From Branchiostoma floridae (Eukaryota > Chordata > Leptocardii > Amphioxiformes > Branchiostomatidae), in contig NC_049986.1 in the NCBI RefSeq assembly GCF_000003815.2, positions 25,221,440 through 25,285,439 on the forward strand: 64,000 nucleotides of DNA, in the 5' to 3' direction. A program made the translations under genes and the position numbers. Positions 37,101 to 49,100 of the stretch are shown here, piece by piece. Within the stretch, counting starts at the first letter, position 1, and every line of letters starts with the position of its first letter. The notes beneath the pieces were generated by a model. That model searched no databases and had not been told where the DNA came from. It was given only the letters and a program-made list of their open reading frames with translations.

Positions 37101-40100
37101 TTTTGCTATCATAGTTAGATATTATGGCTAACACTACTCACACGTCGCTCTGTGCGGTGTAAGGTTAGCTATAGAGTTTTGCTATCATAGTTAGATATTA
37201 TCCTAACACTACTCACACGTCGCTCTGTGCGGTGTAAGGTTAGCTATAGAGTTTTGCTATCATAGTTAGATATTATCCTAACACTACTCACACGTCGCTC
37301 TGTGCGGTGTAAGGTTAGCTATAGAGTTTTGCTATCATAGTTAGATATTATCCTAACACTACTCACACGTCGCTCTGTGCGGTGTAAGGTTAGCTATAGA
37401 GTTTTGCTATCATAGTTAGATATTATCCTAACACTACTCACACGTCGCTCTGTGCGGTGTAAGGTTAGCTATAGAGTTTTGCTATCATAGTTAGATATTA
37501 TCCTAACACTACTCACACGTCGCTCTGTGCGGTGTAAGGTTAGAGTTTTGGTATCATAGTTAGATATTATCCTAACACTACTCACACGTCGCTCTGTGCG
37601 GTGTAAGTATAGAGTTTTGCTATCATAGTTAGATATTATCCTAACACTACTCATACCGTGCTCTGTGCGGGGTAGTATAGAGTTTTGCTATCATAGTTAG
37701 ATATTATCCTAACACTACTCATACGTTGCTCTGTGCGGTGTAAGTATAGAGTTTTGGTATCATAGTTAGATATTATCCTAACACTACTCACACGTCGCTC
37801 TGTGCGGTGTAAGGTTAGAGTTTTTCTATCATAGTTAGATATTTTCCTAACACTGCTCACACGTCGCTCTGTGCGGTGTAAGTATAGAGTTTTGCTATCA
37901 TAGTTAGATATTATCCTAACACTACTCACACGTCGCTCTGTACGGTGTAAGGTTAGAGTTTTCTATCATAGTTAGATATTATCCTAACACTACTCACACG
38001 TCGCTCTGTGCGGTGTAAGATTAGAGTTTTGGTATCATAGTTAGATATTATCCTAACACTACTCACACGTCGCTCTCTACTGTGTAAGGTTAGAGTTGTT
38101 TTTTTATCATAGTTAGATATTATCCTAACACTTCTCACACGTCGCTCTGTGCGGTGTAAGGTTAGAGTTTTCCTATCATAGTTAGATATTATCGTAACAC
38201 TACTCACACGTCGCTCTGTGCGGTGTAAGGTTAGAGTTTGTCTATCATAGTTAGATATTATCCTAACACTACTCAAACGTCGCTCTGTGCGGTGTAAGGC
38301 TAGAGTTTTGCTATCATAGTTAGAAATTATCTTAACACTACTCACACGTCGCTCTGTGCGGTGTAAGGTTAGAGTTTTGGTATCATAGTTAGATATTATC
38401 CTAACACTACTCACACGTCGCTCTGTGCGGAGTAAGGTTAGCTATAGAGTTTTGCTATCATAGTTAGATATTATCCTAACACTACTCACATGTCGCTCTG
38501 TGCGGTGTAAGGTTAGCTATAGAGTTTTGCTATCATAGTTAGATATTATGGCTAACACTACTCACACGTCGCTCTGTGCGGTGTAAGGTTAGCTATAGAG
38601 TTTTGCTATCATAGTTAGATATTATCCTAACACTACTCACACGTCGCTCTGTGCGGTGTAAGGTTAGCTATAGAGTTTTGCTATCATAGTTAGATATTAT
38701 CCTAACACTACTCACACGTCGCTCTGTGCGGTGTAAGGTTAGCTATAGAGTTTTGCTATCATAGTTAGATATTATCCTAACACTACTCACACGTCGCTCT
38801 GTGCGGTGTAAGGTTAGCTATAGAGTTTTGCTATCATAGTTAGATATTATCCTAACACTTCTCACACGTCCTTCGCTAGCTAAGGGTTAGCCCTTCTGTG
38901 TCGGATATAGAAGACCGTAGTGCGTAGTCGAGACAAATGAGAAAGAGGAACGGGGCCAAATGGTCACCCTGAAGGACTCCGGTATTAATTCTGAAAGCAT
39001 CCGTTTCACCTTCAGGAGTGATTACCACAGCAGTGGTGTGCTCGTACATGACTCGAATAGCACTTACAACATCCAGCGGAATTCCATAAGCTTCCAAGAT
39101 TAGAAATATTTTGTGACGGTCTATCGAATCGAATGCCTTGCGAAAGTCTAGGAACACAAGAACTGCTTCTTTGTCCTGGTTTCTCAACTCTTCCACGATA
39201 CGCCTAAGCGCTAAGATGTGAGAAGTGGTTGATCTACCTTGACGAAATCCATTTTGGTTGGTACGTAACACTTGATTATTGACTGAACGAATCCGGTTAA
39301 GCATACAACGGTTAAAAATTTTGGATGCAACTTGTGATAGAGAAATACCTCTGTAATTGTCTGGTTGTCGCAAATCCCCTTTCTTGGGGATGGGGACAAT
39401 TCCAGACGAACCCCATTCCCTAGGGCGGCTACCATTACATGTTAAGTTACAGAACTGCAAAAGGAACTTGGACATGTTGGGCATCTGCCAAAACTCTGAT
39501 GGGAGGCCATCAATGCCGGGAGCTTTACCATTTTTAGTGGCATGGTTGCCATGGCAACCTCCTCCTGGGAAAATTCACCACTCTTGATTTCAGTGAAAAC
39601 ATCAAAAACTTTGTGGATTGGCTCACTTTCTACTACAGGGTCAATATTCGCATTAAGAAGGTTCTTAAAATGGTTCTCCCATGTTTTAAGGCGGTCCTTA
39701 CCTGGCGAAGGAGTCGACGACACCCAGCTGAAACCCCTGCTGATCTAAATTTTGCTGATGATATTGCTTTATTAGAAAACACGATAGTACTTGCACAAAA
39801 TCTTCTTACCAAAGTGGAAACTTCATGTCAAAAAATTGGCTTATACCTAAATACCTCCAAGACAAAGTTCATGCATTTAAATCCAACAACTGACAGTTTA
39901 CTTTGGGCCTCTAAATGCTCAGAAATCGAATGCGTTTCTGATTTTAAATATCTAGGCGGTTATTGTGATAGTGTACATGACATGGATGTAAGGATCGCTC
40001 AGGCATGGAGTGCCCTTCACTCTCTACGTAAAATTTGGAAAGCTCCCATTAGAAAACAAACCAAGACAAATGTTTAAAGCATGTATTGAAGCTATTCTAT

Positions 40101-43100
40101 TGTATGGTTCAGAATCATGGGTATTGAACACGTCACGTTCCAAAAAACTTGATGGTACTTATACAAGAATGTTAAGGGTAGTGTATGATACACCATGGTG
40201 GAAACTCATTACAAATAGGCAGCTATATGGACATTACCAAATGTTACTTCTGTTGTTAAACAACGCCGACTACACCTTGCCGCCCACGTGGCTCGTAGTA
40301 TAGAGTCTGCAGGAAAACTCTTGTTCTGGTCACCTGATTTATGTAAGAAACATGTTGGTCGCCCAAGGCTAACTTTGAAAAAAACTTTGAGTCAGAAACA
40401 GGCCTAGATGGCCCAGGACTTCTCAATGCGATGAAAGACAGACTGTTCCGGAAATCAGCCTTTTCTTGCTGCACCTCAAAATAGAGGATGAATGATGATG
40501 ATGATGATGACTCACACGTCGTTCTGTGCGGTGTAAGGTAAGAGTTTTGGTATCATAGTTAGATATTATCCTAACACTACTCACACGTCGTTCTGTGCGG
40601 TGTAAGGTAAGAGTTTTGGTATCATAGTTAGATATTATCCTAACACTACTCACACGTGTAAGGTTAGAGTTTTGGTATCATAGTTAGATATAATCCTAAC
40701 ACTACTCACACGTCGCTCTGTGCGGTGTACGGTTAGAGTTTTGGTATCATAGTTAGATATTATCCTAACACTACTCACACGTCGCCCTGTGCGGTGTAAG
40801 GTTAGAGTTTTGCTATCATAGTTAGATATTATCCTAACACTACTCACACGTCGCTCTGTGCGGTGTAAGTATAGAGCTTTTCTATCATAGTTAGATATAA
40901 TCCTAACACTACTCACACGTCGCTCTGTGCGGTGTAAGGTAAGAGTTTTGCTATCATAGTTAGATATAATCCTAACACTACTCACACGTCGCTCTGTGCG
41001 GTGTAAGGTTAGAGTTTTTCTATCATAGTTAGATATAATCCTAACACTACTCACACGTCGTTCTGTGTGGTGTAAGGTTAGAGTTTTTCTATCATAGTTA
41101 GATATTATCCTAACACTACTCACACGTCGCTCTGTGCGGTGTAAGGTTAGAGTTTTGGTATCATAGTTAGATATAATCCTAACACTACTCACACGTCGCT
41201 CTGTGCGGTGTATGGTTAGAGTTTTTCTATCATAGTTAGATATTATCCTAACACTACTCACACGTCGCTCTGTGCGGTGTATGGTTAGAGTTTTTCTATC
41301 ATAGTTAGATATAATCCTAACACTACTCACACGTCGCTCTGTGCGGTGTAAGGTTAGAGTTTTTCTATCATAGTTAGATATAATCCTAACACTACTCACA
41401 CGTCGCTCTGTGCGGTGTAAGGTTAGAGTGTTTCTATCATAGTTAGATATTATCCTAACACTACTCACACGTCGCTCTGTGCGGTGTAAGGTTAGAGTTT
41501 TGCTATCATAGTTACATATTATCCTAAAACTACTCACACGTCGCTCTGTGCGGTGTAAGGTTAGAGTTTTGCTATCATATATATAATCCTAACCCTACTC
41601 ACACGTCGCTCTGTGTGTCGTAGGCTTCCCCACCCTCCAGCCGCTCCGGCGCCATCCATTTCCACGGTCTCTTCTGGTCCTGATCCTGCCGACGGTAACC
41701 TCGGCTGTAGATGTCTTCTGCCAGACCGAAGTCGGAAATCTTCACCTTCAGGCGTTCCCCGACCAGGACGTTCCGAGCGGCCAGGTCTCCGTGGACGTAA
41801 CGAGATTGGGCGATGTGATCCTGAAATAGGAACGTCCACAGAAAGGTCGTGACTAGTCTGTTATATTACATCATATAGTCTGAGATAGGAACGTCCACAG
41901 AAAGGCCGTGACTAGTCTGTTATATTACATCATATAGTCTGAGATAGGAACGTCCACAGAAATGTCGTTACTAGTTATAGTCTGTTATATTACATCATAT
42001 AGTCTGAGATAGGAACGTCCACAGAAAGGCCGTGACTAGTCTGTTATATTACATCATATTGTCTGAGATAGGAACGTCCACAGAAAGGTCGTGACTAGTG
42101 TGTTATATTACACCATATAGTCTGAGATAGGAACGTCCACAGAAAGGTCGTGACTAGTCTGTTATATTACATCATATTGTCTGAGATAGGAAAGTCCACA
42201 GAAAGGTCGTGACTAGATTTCGAACGGAATTCAGGCGAAACTCGTCTGACTAACGGACGTAAGTCATCCTATTTGCGACCGATGATCAACACGTCGGTCT
42301 CTACTCGCCCGACACCTCAAAGCTCTGCGACCTCAAAAATCACCGGCGACTAGTCGCTGACGTTAAGAACAAGTTTTTTATGCACAGCGAACATTTGGTG
42401 ACTCCTAAAAATCGCTGGCGATCACTAAAATCGCTTGCTGATCGAGAAAACTCCGGACGTATTACTACCGAAAATGTCCCATCGATGATCACTGTGACAG
42501 CGGTATAATAAGACCACGACACTTCTAAATGCAGTTACCGAGACCTTCTCAAGACAGTATTTAACAACTGGGTATCTGATCATGAAGAGTGCTTGAGACG
42601 GGATCACTGATCCTGCATTGCGAGATTTCCTGAAATTAATGGTAGAATTATAAGAGCTGATGTCATCTGGGTGGATTCCTGAAATCTTGCCATGACGATC
42701 TGCAGCAATGGGTACATCTGCACCTCCTGGTACTCACCATGCCTCTAGCGATCTGCCTGGCCACCTGCAGCAGCGGGTACTCACCATGCCTCTAGCGATC
42801 TGCCGGGCCACCTGCAGCACCTGGTACTCACCATGCCTCTAGCGATCTGCCGGGACACCTGCATCACCTGGTACTCACCATGCCTCTAGCGATCTGCCGG
42901 GCCACCTGCAGCACCTGGTACTCACCATGCCTCTAGCGATCTGCCTGGCCACCTGCAGCAGCGGGTACTCACCATGCCTCTAGCGATCTGCCGGGCCACC
43001 TGCAGCACCTGGTACTCACCATGCCTTTAGCGATCTGCCGGGCCACCAACAGCACCTGGTACTCACCATGCCTCTAGCGATTTGCCGGGACACCTGCAGC

Positions 43101-46100
43101 ACCTGGTACTCACCATGCCTCTAGCGATCTGCCGGGCCACCTGGTACATCTGCATCACCTCGAAGTTGTAGATCTCGTCTCGAGGCTGCAAATATCCGTC
43201 AGAGTTCTCTTCCTGTAGAATCGCAACATATAACACTCTATTTTAGCATGAAAGTTCATCTGTGTTGGTAAATGACATTATGGATAAAAACTAAATTTTA
43301 ACTAACCAACACTACAAGTAAGTTGGGACTTGCCCCAAATGTTCGGCTGACGGAGTGGGCCCGATTACTGTAGCTTCTGGAACGTGACGTCGGAGACACG
43401 TGACTGCAGCAGAGGGTCGTAAATGCCAGATAACCTGTGAACTCAGAGCTCCGGCTCAGCATATACACATACATGCAGAGTCGCCTGGACAATCCGTTTC
43501 GTATGACAAAGTTAAGATCCTCAATTCAGAGCCGGAATTCTTTGCAAGAGGGGCAAAGGAGGCTGTGTACATCCGCGCCCACCGTCCATCGCTGAACAGA
43601 GACGGGGGGCGACGCAGGTTATCTGACATTTACGACCCTCTGCTGAAGTCACGTGTCTCCGACGTCACGTTCCGGTAAGTTAAAGTTTAATTCATTCATA
43701 ATATATATAACACTTTATATTTGGAAGTATTTAGAAATAACTGATTTTTTACAGACTGACGCTACAATTTCACATCCTAAGTGTGTTTAAATGGCCTGCA
43801 AACTTTAGGAAAATCTTTTAAAGTTCCTGATTATTAACATAGTTTACTCTTTCTTTCAGAGGAAAACAACAATTTGGCTCACCTGACGGCACTTCCTCAA
43901 GAAACTTTTCAGGTCTCCGTACGGCATGAACTCCGTGATGAGATACAGATGGTCTCGCACCACCGTGCAGCAGTTGATCAGACCCAGCAGGTTGTCATGA
44001 GCCCCCAGGTCCACAACTGCGCGGATTTCTTCCAGGAAACCCAGCTTGTCGTCCTCACTGGCGTTCTCTGTAGAACAGAAAACGTGAAATGGAGTGAGAG
44101 CTTTTAAAGTAGAAATGGTCTGGGACCGCATCTGTAAGCAGCGACACTTATATATTGCAGTGCAATGTGAACCAGGCAGATATGCCATTGGCTGCGTGAA
44201 AGGAACCTTGTTATTTCGAGACATGATTGTATATGCGAAAAGATCTATACAATTTGGTTACAAATCGTTACAAAAACACGGAAAATCACCACCTAGTAAC
44301 CAGGTACATACGGCTATACGCGGGGTTTTTGGAAGACTGAATAGCTCCGAATGTAAATGTTTGTGAAAATTAATTTCTCTCAAAAACAACTCTCTATGTG
44401 CCTAAATAAATCGCCCACTTCACTGCCTGTAAATAAGGGCAGATTACGAAAATTGATCTCCAATATATCTGGGCTTAGAACTCGCTTAGACAGATGTCGA
44501 ACGAAATCTCGTTGAAATATGGTGCAAGACGCGCACTTGTCCCATATAAAACACCACCATAAACAAAGTATCTACAAGACCTTTAACAGTTTTCACGACG
44601 ACGTCCTCCGTCCTGTCGTCCCGCGTCAGGGTTGCCCGGTAGACGAAGCCGAACGCCCCGCTGCCGATCCTCTGGCCAAGCGTCACCCGGCTGGGGTCGA
44701 CCTCGAGCTTCGGGAACTGTGTCCTGGGGGGAACCAGTGGGATCATCTCCTCCATCATTCCCCTGTGCACTGCACAGCAACATGGGGCAAGAACATTGCA
44801 CAAGATTTATCTGAAGGAAAACAATACTTTTGCTGTTTCCCTTGGTAATTTAACTTACCTTGGAAATCTTTCAATCTCAAAATTGAGAGATTTCGTACGA
44901 CATACTGTAAAATATACCTTGGGACTTTTGGGTATCTGTACTAAAAACAGACCATTTCAGTGCGCATGAACACACATCGGGATGGATGTAATATTAATCG
45001 AGGAGGATGTTGGTCTCCAAGACAGGGACCTCATGTCTGTCATGCGCGACATCTGGAAGGACTTCATAGTGTCACCAGATGGATGACTCAACTGAACTGA
45101 ACAGAATTGGTTTGTGGAACTATCTTCCCAATCATTATCTTTTTGGTGAATTGTCCTTAAAATGCTTACATCACATTTGTCAGCCTTTAACGTTTGGCGC
45201 AACGTGAACTGCGACATAAACATCTTTGTTCTATTCATGAGAAGATCGCTTTCAACGTTGACTTGGATTAGACTGACAGTACACGTTGGTTGAAGGAAAT
45301 GCAGATTTAGAAACCTTTTAAAGCAAATACAGATTTATAATCTACTGTCCTTAAGGGGGAAACAACTCTAACTCACTTGCTACGTGATCTGACAGAAAGT
45401 CGACCTCAATCGTTTGTGGATCTTCTTCTCTTCTTTTTCTCCTCCTCCGTCTCAGGAAAACCATGAAGCAGACAGCTGCCACAATCAGCGCCGCGGCGAT
45501 ACCGGCACTGGTGCCGCCGATGATGGCTTGGGTGGACGTGGGGCTCTCCTCTATAGGCTCTGTATTTGCTATAATTGTAACAACTTGTCAGTTCGTTTCC
45601 TGGCATCAGAACAGCAATAAAGACACTGGTGCCGCCGATGATGGCTGCAGATACTGTAAGTCATGTAATAACTTTTCAGTTAGAATTCTTTTCACCAGAA
45701 AGGAGATACGGTAAATAGCAGTGAAACTATATGTAACACTAATGGATATTCAAATAAACCAAACTGCAGCTGGTGCCGCCGATGATGGCTTGGTCGGACG
45801 TGGGGCTCTCTTCTGTAGGCTCTGTATTTGCTATAATTGTAACAAATTGTCAGTTCGTTTCCTGGCATCAGAACAGCAATAAAGACACTGGTGCCGCCTA
45901 TGATGGCTGCAGATACTGTAAGTCTTGTAATAACTTTTCAGTTAGAATTCTTTTCACCAGAAAGGAGATACGGTAAATAGCAGTGACACGATATGTAACA
46001 CTAATGGATATTCAAATAAAACAAACAAACTGGTGCCGCCGATAATGGCTTGGGTGGACGTTGGGCTCTCTTCTGTAGGCTCTGTATGTGCTATAATTGC

Positions 46101-49100
46101 TATGATTATTACAACTTGTCAGTTCGTTTTCTGTCAACAGAACGGCAATACTAACATTGGTGCCGCCGCTGATACTGTGTTTGGTATTATGATAACTTTT
46201 CAGCTATTTTTCTGGCACCAGAACGGCCGTACCGACACCGGTGCCATTGACGAGGTCTGCAGACAATGCGGAATTACAACTTTTCTATTTGTTTCTGGCA
46301 ATCTAGAGGACGATGCAAGAGTTGCCATCTGTTATTGCCACGTTTCAGTAGTGGTGTAAACGCTGTGTGATTAACCATACCATGAGATCCCCGATGTGGC
46401 GTACAGCAGTTTGTAATTAGACGCAGTCTCTTACGGTGCTCTCTAACAAAAGTCTTCCATGTCTTATAGACCTAACTTTTTTCCACTGTCAAGACTCTAA
46501 GAGACCCTAACATATAGCCTTGATGTAACCCCTTCTCCATTTGCAGCCTAGGAGGTTATGTTTTGACACTAAATCAGCCGAATCAGAATACTCTATTCTT
46601 TCATTAACCAGCCCGTTCATGATTTCGGTGGTAATGTCACAGCAGATACCTGAAAATTTGTCAAACTGACGTGAAGAGGGGTATAGAATGGAAATGGAAA
46701 TAGACAAAAAGAGTAAGTGAAGGTGGTAAATAAACTAAAAACTAAAAGCTAAACTTTAGATAACCAACAACGAAAATAATTTGTCTTTTTTTTCGGCTGT
46801 CCATTCTCTCGTCAGCAGAAAATTTGGGCGCGTCTCAACTATTTTCAGTGTTGGTTAGGCAAAGTGTTTCAGAAATAGTATCATGGCTTTATTTAGTGTG
46901 TCATGGTTGGTACACTCCTTCATTGCAGATAACAGAAAGGGGCAGAGAAAAGAAATCCAAAAGAAGAAACAGTTTCGTCCACTCACGTCGGCATGTCGGA
47001 ATCTCTCGGTCCCAATGTTTGTCCAGCTGGCAGTCAGCAGAAGGGCTGCCGACAAGCTCATACCCGGTGTCACAGGAGAACTGGATACGGCTTTCAGAGC
47101 AGAAGCCGTTACTAGCAGTGACCTGGCCGTTCGTTATGCTGGTTGTTTTGTTACAGCAGATCCCTGGAATACAAATTACCACAAATTTTCATGTATTTGT
47201 AAGGCATGTAACCTGATTAGGTGCGCATAATAACAGACAAGCCATATATATTTCTGTAATCAATAGTACAATAACTGCAGATACATTTTGTAGCGCGTCT
47301 ACAAACCTTTTTCAAATATAGAAATAAGGCTATGGGTGTGAGATGACCAAACCTTCGAGCAGTATTCAAATTTAGATCTGACGAAAGTAATATATCAAGT
47401 TCTTTTTCTTGGAGCTTGATATCCTACTGATCTTTGAATAACACCTTAGGTTGGATTGGCCCTACCACGATGATAGTTGTGATATCTGATATTGTATATT
47501 ATAAGGTCACACTAATTATAATCTACCTGACGTTATATCATCAATCCAACGAAATGGATCATGACTATAACATCATCATAGCGTTCACAACGTGAATATA
47601 TAAGAGATCTATGACATGATATTTTCGTCAAATGACGTTTCAAAAACATCATACATTTGTGATATTTTCCTTCCGGACTGACGCATCATTTTCCATTGAA
47701 AGTAGTACCATATCCTGCCTGACCTCCGGGCGTGCTCCGAAGAGAGGGTAAGGTATGGACATAAAGGTCCGGAGCAAACGCCCGGAAGGGTCGTAAACAG
47801 CGGGATATAACGAGACGTACAAAAACCAGGGCGGGAGGGTGGGCGTTCTGGAACAGCAACTTTCCTTGCCTGATTCTGGCCGAGCTCATCCGCTTGATTC
47901 CCCTTTGCTGTGGTGAGGCTCGTCCGCTCCAAATGACAATAAGTGTGGCAATAAAAACTATTGCCATGGCGGACGGTTTTATTGTTTATAAGTATTAATG
48001 ATTTTTGTTGTAGGTCTGTTGTATTTCCTTTCGCCTGGCTGTATGTATGAAGATTGTATTACGCGATGGATCGGATATATCCTTAGCTTAACAGTAAGCC
48101 TGATATTTCTCTCTTTATTATGGCTTATAGAGTTACATATGGTATATTTTTAAGCATTCTAACATGAAAATGCAGCGTATTTATAAACTGCCCTCATCAA
48201 TGAGGCAAATAAGCCCCTGATTTTCGTGATTAGCATTTAATTATATAAGCAAAGGCATGTCTGAAGCTATCTACATTCCAAATATCATGAAGATCCGTCA
48301 ACCGATTCTCGAATTATTCCCCTCAAAAGGGATGATGCAACTACACATGCCTTTAGAGCAAAAACCCTCGTGACGCCGTGCTGGGTGGGCAAGGGAGTTG
48401 GTCTATTCTAAAGACCTCTAAACGCTCTAGCATTTATAATTATCACCAAACCCTATGAAATCCACACACAATCTACAAGAACATGTAAGAATCACTACTA
48501 TTGAGTTGTCTTGTGCAAGTTATAGATAAATCGACAAAAAATGGCATTGAAATTAACTTCCGGTATAAAAGGCCACTACTTGGCATTAATTTAGTGCCTG
48601 AAACATACAAAACGTGCCAAATGTTTGGTCACAAACAAAAATCTACGCACCAACACATGTTATTTTATGATTATTTTTGTTACATTTTGTCAAATATATG
48701 AGAAAACCACAGGAAAATGGCTTATTTATGTCCAAATTTTGGCGCATGGTGGCTCAATGCAAACGAGATGCCAATCACTGGGGAAAGGTAGCCAGCGTTG
48801 ATACCCGGGAGACCGTACACTGCGGCAGGCACTGGGCACATGCTGACCAGATGTGCCACAAAAACTGAAGGAAACACAGTGAAAAGAGGGTCATACTTTA
48901 CATTTTACAAGAGAAACATTCTTTGGAAGCATTTTAGAGTACATAAAATGTGACGTCATTTTTTGTACTTGAACGAGGCTAAACAGAAGCTCAATGACAG
49001 TGTTGATTTATTGAAAAAATTCTCCTATGTCAGCTGGACTTTTTCTGCTGCACGGGCCTCACGTTTCTTGTTTTACATGGTTCTTTTGAAAAGAAAACTG

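Noticed and set aside
29997-40303. Three separate RT genes on the minus strand and three more on the plus strand
   Set aside because: They are the two inverted parts of one dead LINE copied three times; none has a full RT frame.
27010-41537. Long minus-strand frames (up to 295 codons) with a 23-residue repeat, looking like a repeat protein
   Set aside because: They exist only because the minisatellite period is 69 bp. They break wherever the 75-bp unit occurs, differ from the kinase exon frame, and lie inside an intron.
27005-41602. CRISPR-like regular repeats
   Set aside because: Whole units are repeated with no unique spacers, in a eukaryotic intron, and derive from an exon end.
44519-44848. 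Plus-strand frames over the kinase P-loop exon
   Set aside because: Shadows of the minus-strand exon with its GSGAFG and VVVK motifs.
47609-47967. Two overlapping minus frames of about 100 codons, one starting like a signal peptide
   Set aside because: No domain or conserved motif is recognised; they lie in a kinase intron and splicing between the sushi exons is in frame without them.
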